From contig JAWKRR010000050.1 in assembly GCA_041389525.1 (NCBI GenBank), positions 1-57,704 on the forward strand: DNA of 57,704 nt. The letters run 5' to 3'. The notes beneath the pieces were generated by a model. The model was not told the origin of the DNA, did not search any database, and worked only from the letters and a program-made list of their open reading frames with translations. A program made the position numbers and the translations under genes. This document shows, piece by piece, positions 8,650 to 16,920 of this stretch; within the stretch, counting starts at the first letter, position 1; each line of letters opens with the position of its first letter. This DNA is from JACKFB01 sp041389525. Its GTDB lineage: Bacteria > Myxococcota_A > UBA9042 > PHBI01 > JACKFB01.

Positions 8650-9768
8650 ATGTCGACACCCTCTGAGAAAACCAGCCAGCCCCTGGACGACACCTTCGAG
8701 AGCATGCCGGTCGGGCCGAGCTTCTTTCAGAACTCAGCCTACTTCCCCATGCCGGTGGTGCTGGTCGGCACCCGCGGGCCAGACGGGGCGTCGAATCTGG
8801 CGCCATACAGCCTGTGCTTTCCCGCGCCGGGGCTGGCGCCGGACGCGATGACGCTGCGCTGCCGGGCGGAGAGCAACACGGCGCAGAACCTGCTGCGCAG
8901 CGGGATGGCGTCGCTGAACTTCGTCTCTGACGCGGCCCACCACATCGCGAACATGCGGGTCCTGGGGACCCCGGGGGCGAGCGCTGGGAAGATGGCGCAG
9001 AGCGTGTTTCGCCTGATGCCGTCTGAGCGTCCCGGGGTGGAGGGCGGCGAGGCCCCGCCCGAGGTCGTCGCCGAGGCCGTGCAGGTCTTCGAGTGCCGGC
9101 TGGACCGCGACAGCGCGCCCACGGTGGACGGCGAGAACCTGTGGCTGCCGCTGCGGGTCGAGCGCGTGCTGCTCAAATCGCGCTGGCGGCAGGCCCTCGA
9201 GACCGGCGGCGCGCCGCCTCACCTGCCCATCGACTACGGCTTCCGCACGCCCACCGCGAGCTGGCTGTCCCGCGCGTCCACGCGCTACGACGCGCCGCGG
9301 CTGCGCCCCCGCTTCGAGGTCACCGTCCCGCTGACCGCCGACGCCATCGTCGAGCGCTTCCGCCGCGCCCTGGGCTCGCCCGGCTGCCCGCTGGTCGGCG
9401 CCGCCACCATGAAGCACGTCCAGCTTGCCTTCCCCAAGGCCGAGCGCACGACCTGGTCACCGACCCTGGACCTGATGCTCAGCGACGGCGACGACGGCGC
9501 GGTCCTGCACGGCCGCATCGGCCCGCACCCCCACATCTGGACGATGTTCCTGGGCATTCACGCCCTGGTCGGCTTCGCGGGGCTGGGCGGCCTGATGTAC
9601 GGCTTCGCGCAGCTGACCATCGGCTCGGAGCCCTGGGCCCTCTGGTCGCTGCCCATCGCGCTGGTGCTGCACGCCTTCGTCGCCGGCGCCGCCTTCATCG
9701 GCCAGGGCCTGGGCGCCGAGCAAGTCCACCGCGTCCGCGCTTTCGTCGAGGACACCCTGGCGAGCTGA
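8650..9768 (+). CDS. Flavin-reductase-like domain fused to a membrane domain
   Basis: 372 residues with two unlike halves. Residues ~25-185 resemble the FMN-binding split barrel of the flavin-reductase/DIM6 family (YFPMPVVLVGTRGPDGASNL, NTAQNLLRSGMASLNFVSD). Residues ~225-372 form a second domain with a conserved-looking FPKAERTTWSP and GRIGPHPHIWTMF, then two hydrophobic segments (about 300-322 and 333-353) and a short Cys-free tail containing GLGAEQVHRVRAF. The second half recalls a small membrane-linked domain I have seen in uncharacterised proteins; no name is claimed. The ATG at 8650 has only a weak ribosome site, and 8704 is an alternative. Substrate unknown; FMN binding is inferred. 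Confidence 0.72.
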   Translation: MSTPSEKTSQPLDDTFESMPVGPSFFQNSAYFPMPVVLVGTRGPDGASNLAPYSLCFPAPGLAPDAMTLRCRAESNTAQNLLRSGMASLNFVSDAAHHIANMRVLGTPGASAGKMAQSVFRLMPSERPGVEGGEAPPEVVAEAVQVFECRLDRDSAPTVDGENLWLPLRVERVLLKSRWRQALETGGAPPHLPIDYGFRTPTASWLSRASTRYDAPRLRPRFEVTVPLTADAIVERFRRALGSPGCPLVGAATMKHVQLAFPKAERTTWSPTLDLMLSDGDDGAVLHGRIGPHPHIWTMFLGIHALVGFAGLGGLMYGFAQLTIGSEPWALWSLPIALVLHAFVAGAAFIGQGLGAEQVHRVRAFVEDTLAS

Positions 9769-9793
9769 GCCCGCGCGCTGGTAGCGTTGGGGC

Positions 9794-11125
9794 ATGAAAA
9801 CAGCTCGGTATTTGCTGGTTCTCGCGGCGCTCGCGGCGGGCTGCGCGGGCGGCCCGGTCGACGGTCAGAGCTGGCCGGACGCCGCGCCCGACGCGGACGC
9901 GCGCGCGGAGGTCCCGACGCCGGACGGGCTGCCGGAGACCGCTGACAGCGTGGTCCCGGTCTACGACTTCGCCGCGCCCGACGCGCTCCCCGAGGCGCCC
10001 GAGCCCCCGGCCTTGCTGACCGCCCTGGACGGCACCGCGATCACCACCGCCGCGCAGTGGACGGAGAAGCGCCAGCCCGAGATCGAGGCGCTGCTAAACC
10101 ACTATGTGTACGGCTCAGCCCCGGCGCCGCGGGCTGTGACGGTTGGCGCGGTCGCGTCGACGACCGTGCTCGGGGGGTCGGTGGTGCTCGACCAGCTCAC
10201 CGTGACCCTCGACGGCGCGGCCGAGCACCCGATGCACCTCGCCATCTTCCGGCCCCCGGGCGACGGGCCTTTCCCGGTGTGGATCGCTCCAAACGCCTGT
10301 GGAAATCAGGCGATTTTGGACGACCCGGCGATCCGGGCGACCACGGCGTGGCGGGCGTCTTTCTGCGAGGGCGCGACGGTCGAAGAGAGCCGCGGGAGCC
10401 GGGCCAGCCGCTTCCCGGTCGCTCAGATCGTCGAGGCGGGCTGGGCGCTGGCGGCCGTTCACGAGTCGGATATCGCGCCCGACGACGCGGCGGCGGACCG
10501 CGTGGGCTTTCGGGCCGCGATTCGCGCCGCCGACGGCGCCGAGGCGAGCTGGGGCGTGCTGCAGGCGTGGGCTTACGGGGTGGCGCACATCGCGCGGGCC
10601 GTCCCCCAGATCTCGGGCTTGGACGGGGCGCGCATCGCTGTCATCGGCCACTCGCGGCGTGGGAAGGCGGCGCTGCTGGCGGGCGCGATGGAGCCCCGCA
10701 TCGCGCTTGTGGTCTCGCACCAGTCGGGGACCGCGGGCGGGCGCATGAGCCGCAGCCCGGTGGGCGAGTCCGTGCAGGCGATTACCCTGATATTTCCTCA
10801 CTGGTTTGGCCCGCGCTTCGCCGAGTTCGCGACCCGCGAGAGCTACCTGCCCCTGGACCAGCACTTCCTGCTGGCCCGAATCGCGCCGCGCCCGCTGCTG
10901 CTGACCAACGGCGCAGAGGACCTGTGGGCCGGCCCCGAGGGCACGCGGTGGGCGGCTGAGCTGGCGAGCCCGGCGTGGCAGTTGCTGGGCGCGCCCGCGC
11001 TTGGGGAGGACGGCGACCTCACGCGACCGCTGGCCTACCACGTCCGCGCGGGTGGGCACTCGCTGAGCAGCGAGGATTGGACGGTGTTCTTGGAGTTCGC
11101 GCAGGCGCAGATCGCCGCGCCATAA
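9794..11125 (+). CDS. CE15 glucuronoyl esterase-like lipoprotein
   Basis: 443-residue lipoprotein: signal peptide with lipobox Cys17, Asp/Ala/Pro-rich linker to about residue 75, then an alpha/beta-hydrolase of the glucuronoyl methylesterase family (CE15), which cleaves lignin-glucuronoxylan ester bonds. Visible landmarks are the NHYVYGSAP start, PVWIAPNACGN, the nucleophile elbow GHSRRGKAAL (Ser287), SHQSGTAGGRMSRSP, ITLIFPHWFGPRF, LPLDQHFLLARIAPRPLLL and the catalytic His422 in HVRAGGHSL. Compared with the fungal family motif (GCSRNGKG), Cys is replaced by His, a common bacterial variant. It ends 35 bases before a dispersed repeat and faces the PHP lipoprotein gene. Family confidence is high; exact substrate is unproven. 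Confidence 0.85.
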   Translation: MKTARYLLVLAALAAGCAGGPVDGQSWPDAAPDADARAEVPTPDGLPETADSVVPVYDFAAPDALPEAPEPPALLTALDGTAITTAAQWTEKRQPEIEALLNHYVYGSAPAPRAVTVGAVASTTVLGGSVVLDQLTVTLDGAAEHPMHLAIFRPPGDGPFPVWIAPNACGNQAILDDPAIRATTAWRASFCEGATVEESRGSRASRFPVAQIVEAGWALAAVHESDIAPDDAAADRVGFRAAIRAADGAEASWGVLQAWAYGVAHIARAVPQISGLDGARIAVIGHSRRGKAALLAGAMEPRIALVVSHQSGTAGGRMSRSPVGESVQAITLIFPHWFGPRFAEFATRESYLPLDQHFLLARIAPRPLLLTNGAEDLWAGPEGTRWAAELASPAWQLLGAPALGEDGDLTRPLAYHVRAGGHSLSSEDWTVFLEFAQAQIAAP

Positions 11126-11160
11126 CGCTTAGCGCGGGTGCGCGCGGTCGGGACGGCGCC

Positions 11161-11190
11161 GAGCAAGTCTCAAGTCCGTACCCGACCCCT
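11161..11190 (+). repeat. Dispersed 30-bp repeat, copy 1
   Basis: GAGCAAGTCTCAAGTC followed by CGTACCCGACCCCT, identical to copies at 14060 and 20103. It lies between convergent gene ends, 7 bases past the stop of the PHP lipoprotein gene. Internally it holds CAAGTC twice, one base apart. Confidence 0.9.
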
Positions 11191-11197
11191 GTGCTGA

Positions 11198-13894
11198 TTA
11201 GCGCGCGCTGGTCGGGGCGAGATCGCCCGGGGGCGTCCAGGTGCCGTCGAGGTCTGCGTCGACCTCGATGGGGTTGGTCAGGGCGTAGGGCGGGCCGGCG
11301 CGGGTCACGGGCTTCATGGAGCCGTGGCCGACCACCTCGACGGAGTACCAGGCGTCGGCGGCGGGCGTGACGGTGAAGATGGTGTCGAGGCGGACGGTCT
11401 GGGCGGCGGCGGCGGTGACGTCGACGACCTGGATGGGGACGCCGTTTTCCCAGAGGCGCACCTCGTCGATGGCGATCCAGGTGGGGGCCTCGACCACGAC
11501 CTCAAGCTCGACGGGGCCGCCGGGCGTCGCGGGGGCGGTCATGCCGCCGAGGCCGGTGCCGTCGGCCGCCTGAAATCGCACGAAGGGGCCGCAGGAGACG
11601 AACATCTGGCGGCCGCGGACCGGCGGAACCAGCGCCTGGCTGTCGGCGCGCAGGGTGGCCGGGTCGGCCTGGATCCAGTTGCGGGGCGAGCCGGCGGTGA
11701 TGTGGACGTCGTGGGTGTCGGAGCCCGACGACAGGACCTTGCGGTGGCCGTGGTTGGTGAGGCCAATCCAATCTTGGATGGTCTGCGGGTTATTATTGGA
11801 GTCGCCGCAGTCGACGCTGAGGGCCTCGATGGCGTCCCAGTTCATCGACCACTCGTCGGGCTTCTTCACCGTGTTGGCGGCGCCGTCGAGCCCGATGTAG
11901 CTGAAGTAGCCGCCCGCGGCGATGGTGCGCGGGTGGTTGACCTGGAGGATCTCGTCGGCGGGGTTTTGGGCGCGCAGGGCTTCGAAGAGCTCGGCGGGCT
12001 GCTTGTCGTGGACGTGGACGGCGCCGCGGTTGAGCGCGCTGGGGTCGTAGATGAGCGGGAAGGCGTTGAAGTGGCCGTAGCTCAGGGTGGTGGCCTCGGT
12101 GGCGGGGACCCTGATGAGGCTCTGGTTGAGCGGGTCGGGGAGCTCGACGTCGGCCATGGCGCCGATGACGTCGTGCTCGGTGACGACGGGGAGATCGAGG
12201 TCGTCGGTGAAGGCTTGGAGCGCGCGGATGTCGAGGGGGACGAAGCTGTCGTGGCTGCCCTCGGCGTGGACGTGGAAGTCGGCGGAGACCCAGCCCGTGG
12301 TGTCGACGACGCGCTCGATGGTGAAGCTGAGCGGGGTGGTCTGGCCGGCGGGGAGGTCGACGACGCGGCGCTCGAGCTCGTAGGAGAAGCCGCGTGCGGC
12401 GACGGCTTCGTAGGTGCCGGCGGGGAGGACGACGCGCTCGGGGACGCCGAGGTGGTAGGCGACGCCGCCGATGCTGTCGCCCCAGGCCTCGTAGACGCGG
12501 GCGGCGGCGGGGGCGGAGTCCGAGGGCGTGGCGCCTTGGCGGACGAAGGAGACGCGGGCGGGTTCGGGCTTGCCGGTGGCGGCCTCGAAGACCTCGACGA
12601 GGGCGACGGCGGCGGCCGGGATGGCGAGGGCCACGGTGGAGTCGTCGCCCGCGGCGAGGTCGATCCCGACGCGGGGTGAGGCGGCGTGGTGCTCGGAGAA
12701 GGCTTGGATTTCGTAGCCGGCGGCGGGGTCCAGCTCGAGATCGTAGGAGCCATCGGGGGCGACGGGGGCGAGGGTGGCGAGGTCATCGCCGCGCCAGGCG
12801 ACGACCCAGGAGCGCTCGGCGGGGGCGGTCTCGGGGAGGGTGACGGCGCCGGAGACGCGGGCGGTGACGCTGGAGGCGCCGGAGAGCTGGCGCTGGATGC
12901 GGGCGAGGGCGTCGGGGCCGCCGCGGGTGACGGCGAAGCGGTAGGTGGTGACCGCGGAGGTGCCGGCGTCCATGTAGAGCTCTTTGCCGAGGGCGACCGT
13001 GAGGCCCTGGTAGGTGCCGAGCAGCAGGATGTCGGGGATGGCCGAGAGGATGCCGTAGGCGAGGTCGCGGCCGGCGACGGCGAAGGAGTCGACGGGGATG
13101 CCGACGGCGGCGCGGTTGTCGAAGCCGAAGGGGGGGACATAGGCGGCGGCGCCGTCGCCGTGGGCGGCGATGAGGGTGACGTAGTCGACGGCGAGGTACT
13201 TGGGGGTGTCGTTGGTCAGGGTGATGTCGAGGCGGAGCGCGCGGTCGTCGGGGCCGAGGTAGTAGTCGTAGGCGATGCCGAGGTCGGGCGGGTCGACGAG
13301 GAGGACCTTGGCGAGGAGGCCGGCGGCAAAGTCGAGGGGGACGGTGCGGCCGGTGATGCGGACGTGGGCCTCGCCGGAGGTGCCGTCGGCGAGGACCTCG
13401 ACGGTGTCGGGGCGCATGGTGGCGAGGTCGTAGCCGAAGAAGGTCTCGCCGTAGTAGTCGGCGCCGGGGGAGCCGTCGGGGCCGACGGGGGCGGCGTCGA
13501 CGACGTGGCCGCCCCAGTAGCGGAAGCCGGCGGCGCGGCGGGCGCCTTCGATGATGAAGGCGACGTGGGCGTTGTCGATGCGGACGTCGCCGAGGCGGCC
13601 CTCGGCTTTGGGGCCGGTGAGGAGCTCGTTGGGGCGGGTGACGACGCCAGCGCGCACCTCGCCGGGGAGAAGCGGCGTGCTGAGGTCGGGCGGGGGCGTG
13701 GTGTCGGGGCCGGTGTCGCTGGAGTCGCCGGAGTCGGGGACCGCGAGGTCGGTGGCGGCGTCGCCCGGCGCGTCGCCGAGGGTGTCGGAGACGTCGGCGT
13801 CGGCGGGGCCCGACGGGGTGGAGTCAGCGCAGGCGGCTGCCAGCGCGGCGGCGGTAAGCAGGCAAATGCTTACGAATCGGGCGGTGTTGCGCAC
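11198..13894 (-). CDS. PHP-domain (CehA/McbA-type) metallohydrolase lipoprotein
   Basis: 898-residue lipoprotein. The GTG at 13894 is chosen because it gives a clean signal peptide (RNTARFVSICLLTAAALAAAC, lipobox Cys22) and has GGAG six bases upstream; the frame stays open further upstream. An Asp-rich linker (~residues 25-75) precedes a large beta-rich region (~80-530). The C-terminal PHP-like phosphoesterase has the metal ligands DFHVHAEGSHDS (~538-548), TEHD (~571), VNHPR (~652) and SGSDTHDVH (~724). Known CehA-type enzymes hydrolyse phospho- or carboxyl-esters, but the substrate here is unknown. A terminal beta domain follows. Likely exported and lipid-anchored. Dispersed repeats stand on both sides. 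Confidence 0.82.
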   Translation of the reverse strand: MRNTARFVSICLLTAAALAAACADSTPSGPADADVSDTLGDAPGDAATDLAVPDSGDSSDTGPDTTPPPDLSTPLLPGEVRAGVVTRPNELLTGPKAEGRLGDVRIDNAHVAFIIEGARRAAGFRYWGGHVVDAAPVGPDGSPGADYYGETFFGYDLATMRPDTVEVLADGTSGEAHVRITGRTVPLDFAAGLLAKVLLVDPPDLGIAYDYYLGPDDRALRLDITLTNDTPKYLAVDYVTLIAAHGDGAAAYVPPFGFDNRAAVGIPVDSFAVAGRDLAYGILSAIPDILLLGTYQGLTVALGKELYMDAGTSAVTTYRFAVTRGGPDALARIQRQLSGASSVTARVSGAVTLPETAPAERSWVVAWRGDDLATLAPVAPDGSYDLELDPAAGYEIQAFSEHHAASPRVGIDLAAGDDSTVALAIPAAAVALVEVFEAATGKPEPARVSFVRQGATPSDSAPAAARVYEAWGDSIGGVAYHLGVPERVVLPAGTYEAVAARGFSYELERRVVDLPAGQTTPLSFTIERVVDTTGWVSADFHVHAEGSHDSFVPLDIRALQAFTDDLDLPVVTEHDVIGAMADVELPDPLNQSLIRVPATEATTLSYGHFNAFPLIYDPSALNRGAVHVHDKQPAELFEALRAQNPADEILQVNHPRTIAAGGYFSYIGLDGAANTVKKPDEWSMNWDAIEALSVDCGDSNNNPQTIQDWIGLTNHGHRKVLSSGSDTHDVHITAGSPRNWIQADPATLRADSQALVPPVRGRQMFVSCGPFVRFQAADGTGLGGMTAPATPGGPVELEVVVEAPTWIAIDEVRLWENGVPIQVVDVTAAAAQTVRLDTIFTVTPAADAWYSVEVVGHGSMKPVTRAGPPYALTNPIEVDADLDGTWTPPGDLAPTSAR

Positions 13895-14059
13895 GACGCG
13901 CTCCGGGGCGAGGAGGTCACAAGGGCGGCCGCGAGGGGGACTCAGCGGGCGGCGCGAGGCTAGCACGCGCGGTCGGAAACGCGGCAAGGCTTTGACGCGC
14001 CCTCGGTCGGGCGCGTCACGATTCGAAAAGCGCGGCGCCACGACACCGGAGCGGGAGCC

Positions 14060-14089
14060 GAGCAAGTCTCAAGTCCGTACCCGACCCCT
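14060..14089 (+). repeat. Dispersed 30-bp repeat, copy 2
   Basis: Identical to copy 1 over 30 bases, and also preceded by CC. It sits between the divergent starts of the PHP lipoprotein and the IgGFc-binding-like lipoprotein, 49 bases before the latter's ATG, so it may fall in that promoter or leader. Confidence 0.9.
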
Positions 14090-14138
14090 GGGGCGATGGG
14101 GGTTTGCCGGCGGGCTCTGACGCGGCTAAGTTGCGGCG

Positions 14139-15893
14139 ATGATCGATGCACATCACAGCGAGTTCGGGTGGGGTCGCGCGGCTTGGCTTTGGCTTGCCCT
14201 GGCGCTGATGGCGGCGGGGTGCGTTGACCGCACGACCAGCTTCTTGGTGCCCGAGTCGGATGCCGGGGACGCGGGCGGCGAGATCTCGGCGGATGGGGGC
14301 GCGGACGTGGGCGCGGATGGCGACCCGGGCGGCGACGTCGACGCTGTCCCGGACGCGACGCCAGACGCGGACGCGCTGGCCGACGCGGACGCGCCGATCG
14401 ACGCGGACGCCGCTCCAGACGCGGACGCGGACGCGCTGGCCGACGCAGACGCGGTCGCCACCCCAGACGCGGACGCAGACGCAGACGCCACCCCGGACGC
14501 GGACGCGGACGCCACCGCAGACGCCACCCCGGACGCAGACATCACAGCGCCCCCCCTGCCCTGCGACGACCCCGCCTTGCTCGGCTCGCACCTCGGCTGC
14601 GCCTTCTGGACCGTCGACCTGCCGAACTACCCCGAGACCTTCGTCACGCCGACGCCCAAGGACACCCCGCACGTCGTCGAGCTCGTCAACCCCGGCCCCG
14701 TCGCCGCCACGGTCAGCTTCGAGTCGACCACCGGCGGCACCGTACCTCCTGACGCGACGGTGCCCCCAGGCCAATCCGTGACCGTCAGCATGCCCGTCCT
14801 CGACGCGGCCGCGACCGGTATCGAGAACCTCGCCATCCGCATCACCTCGACCCACCCCATCGCCGTCTGGCAGCGCTCCGAGGCCACCGACCACGTGAGC
14901 GTGGACGCCTCGCTGCTGCTGCCGGAGTCGGCGCTGGGGACGAGCTACGCGATCACGACCCGCGCGACCGCGCCGCTCGGCGCGATCTTCCCCGGCACGC
15001 CGGACCAGCGCGGCTTCTTCACCGTCGTCGCCATCATGGACAGCACGGTCGTGACCTTCACACCCAGCACCGACGTCGCCCCGGGACCCGGCGTGGTCGC
15101 GACCGCCGCCGGCGAGCCGCGCCTCATGACCCTCGGCCGCGGCGACACCGTCACGATCTTCGGCAAGAACCCCTCCGCGATCGTCGGCGCGGACCTGACG
15201 GGCTCGCTGGTCACCTCCGACCTGCCCATCGCCGTCTTCGCGGGCCACGAGGAGGCGGTCAACGCGCCCGGCGGCGGCGCGGAAAACTGCTGCGCCGACA
15301 TGCTGCAGGTCCAGCTATTCCCTGGCGAATCGCAGACCGGCGAGGTGCTGGCCCTGCGCTCGCCGCCCCGGGCCGCCGAGTCCGACCTCTGGGTGGTTCA
15401 GGCCCTCGCCGACGAGATCGAGGTCACGCTGACCCCCGACCCGACCGGGCAGTCCGGGGCGTCGCTCTCCGGCGTCGGCGCGACCATCGAGATCGCGAGC
15501 AGCACCTCGTTCCAGGTCAGCGCCACGGGCCCCGTGCAGGTGTTCCAGATCCTCGCGGCCGGCGAGGTGTCTGGCGGCCTCGGCGACCCCGCGATGACCG
15601 TGATGATCCCGACCTCCCGGCTGCTCGCCCGCTACGACGTGTTCTTGCCCGCCGAGTACGACGGGCGGGTCAGCATCGCTCGAAGAGCAGGCGCCACCGT
15701 CAGCGTCGACGGCGTCCTCGTGGAGGCCGGCGCGCTCGCCGCCCTCCCCGGGACCGACTGGCACACCGGCTTCGTCAAGCTCGCTCCCGGCGTGCACACC
15801 GTCACCGGCAGCGCCCCCTTCGCCGCCCAGGTCTACGGCTACACCGCAAAGGGCGCGTTCGCCGCACCCGCAGGCTTCGCCCCAGCGCCCTGA
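14139..15893 (+). CDS. Lipoprotein with IgGFc-binding-like domain
   Basis: 584 residues. A 28-residue signal ending in LMAAGC is followed by a long Asp/Ala repeat linker (about residues 40-137) and a beta-rich domain resembling the IgGFc-binding protein N-terminal domain: GCAFWTVDLPNYP, VVELVNPGPVAATVSF, WQRSEATDHVSVDASLLLPE, GTSYAITTRAT, FTVVAIMDSTVVTFTPS, LVTSDLPIAVFAGHEEA and NCCADMLQVQLFP. Such domains are common in myxobacterial surface proteins, where they are thought to serve adhesion; IgG binding itself is not implied. The gene ends 7 bases before the convergent LysR gene. The ATG at 14139 lacks a clear ribosome site. Confidence 0.82.
   Translation: MIDAHHSEFGWGRAAWLWLALALMAAGCVDRTTSFLVPESDAGDAGGEISADGGADVGADGDPGGDVDAVPDATPDADALADADAPIDADAAPDADADALADADAVATPDADADADATPDADADATADATPDADITAPPLPCDDPALLGSHLGCAFWTVDLPNYPETFVTPTPKDTPHVVELVNPGPVAATVSFESTTGGTVPPDATVPPGQSVTVSMPVLDAAATGIENLAIRITSTHPIAVWQRSEATDHVSVDASLLLPESALGTSYAITTRATAPLGAIFPGTPDQRGFFTVVAIMDSTVVTFTPSTDVAPGPGVVATAAGEPRLMTLGRGDTVTIFGKNPSAIVGADLTGSLVTSDLPIAVFAGHEEAVNAPGGGAENCCADMLQVQLFPGESQTGEVLALRSPPRAAESDLWVVQALADEIEVTLTPDPTGQSGASLSGVGATIEIASSTSFQVSATGPVQVFQILAAGEVSGGLGDPAMTVMIPTSRLLARYDVFLPAEYDGRVSIARRAGATVSVDGVLVEAGALAALPGTDWHTGFVKLAPGVHTVTGSAPFAAQVYGYTAKGAFAAPAGFAPAP
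14335..14541 (+). repeat. Asp-Ala codon repeat tract
   Basis: A near-uninterrupted run of GACGCx/GCGGAC codons inside the IgGFc-binding-like gene, encoding (DA)n with rare P, T, L, V. The tract is a flexible acidic linker in the protein and a likely slippage or recombination site in the DNA. Confidence 0.85.
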
Positions 15894-15900
15894 TCGCCGC

Positions 15901-16833
15901 CTACGCGCCCGCCCCGTCCGTCTTCGCCAGGCCCTCGGTCAGCAGGTCGAAGACCACCCGCATGCGGCGACTCGTCCGCAGCTCGCGATGGCTGGCCAGC
16001 CACATGGGAATCGCCAGCGGCGGCAAGGACTCCAGGACGCGACACACGCTCGGCTCGGGGTCGCCGATCTCCTCCATCATGACGCAGATTCCGAGGCCGG
16101 CCTTGGCCATCTCCCACTGGACCAGGTGGTTCGCGGTGACGATGGGGAAGTTCCGCGGGGTCAGGGTCAGCCCCATCGCCTCGAGGCCGGTGATCATCAG
16201 CTCGGAGCGGTCGAACCCGAAGATCTCGGCGCGGGCGAGGTCCGCGGGCGTGCGCGGCGAACCGATGCGCTCGAGATAGCCCGGCGTCGCGTACAGGCGC
16301 GCGCAGCCGTCACGCAGCTTGCGCGCGACGAGCTCGGGGTCCCGTGGGCGGAAGCTGCGGACGGCGATGTCGGCCTCGCGGCGCCGCAGGTCGCGGACCT
16401 CGTTCGACGCGACCAGCTCGAGCTCGATGCCGGGGTGCGCCGACCGCACGCGGGCGACGATGGGAGGCAGCAGGTAGGCCGAGATCACCTCGCTCGCCGT
16501 GATGCGGACGATGCCCTCGAGCGAGGTCGAGCGCCCCGCCGCGGTCAGCGAGACGCGGGTCGCGGCGTCCGCCATGTCCCCGACGTGTTCAGCGAGCTCC
16601 AGACCAGCCGCCGTGAGCTCGAGCCCGCGGGCCACGCGCTCGAAGAGCACCACGCCCAGCTCCGCCTCCAGCGCCGCCACCTGCCGCCCGACGGTGGGCT
16701 GAGCGACCCCCAGCGCCCGCGCGGCCCCGGAGAAGGAACCCTCCCGAGCCGTCGCGAGGAAGGCGCGCGCGCGATTCCAGTCGAAGTCGAGGTCTCCAGG
16801 TTTCATGCGATTTTGCATATCATACCTGCGCAT
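15901..16833 (-). CDS. LysR-family transcriptional regulator
   Basis: ~302-310 residues. The N-terminal winged helix is clear: RAFLATAREGSFSGAARALG then VAQPTVGRQVAALEAELGVVLFER. The periplasmic-binding-like effector domain follows from about residue 100 (GIVRITASEVISAYLLPPIV). Starts at 16833, 16818 and 16806 are all in frame; 16806 (MKPGDLDFDWNRARAF) fits usual LysR length best, but the upstream ones cannot be excluded. It is divergent from the MDR oxidoreductase at 16921, the classical arrangement in which the regulator controls its neighbour. The inducer is unknown. Confidence 0.9.
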   Translation of the reverse strand: MRRYDMQNRMKPGDLDFDWNRARAFLATAREGSFSGAARALGVAQPTVGRQVAALEAELGVVLFERVARGLELTAAGLELAEHVGDMADAATRVSLTAAGRSTSLEGIVRITASEVISAYLLPPIVARVRSAHPGIELELVASNEVRDLRRREADIAVRSFRPRDPELVARKLRDGCARLYATPGYLERIGSPRTPADLARAEIFGFDRSELMITGLEAMGLTLTPRNFPIVTANHLVQWEMAKAGLGICVMMEEIGDPEPSVCRVLESLPPLAIPMWLASHRELRTSRRMRVVFDLLTEGLAKTDGAGA

Positions 16834-16920
16834 TTCGACAATTCACCAAACCACTTCGCATGGATACCCTGGGTCTCGTGGTCGACGCTTCGGCCCCATC
16901 GCCCGAACCCGGAGAATCCC

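Noticed and set aside
12082..13140. Minus-strand frame rich in Pro/Ser within the PHP gene
   Set aside because: It is an alternative frame of the same strand with P/S/A-only composition, typical of a GC-rich shadow.
15988..16920. N-terminal extension of the MDR oxidoreductase back to 15988
   Set aside because: It would run antisense through the LysR gene; the MDR family N-terminus starts at 16921 with a ribosome site.
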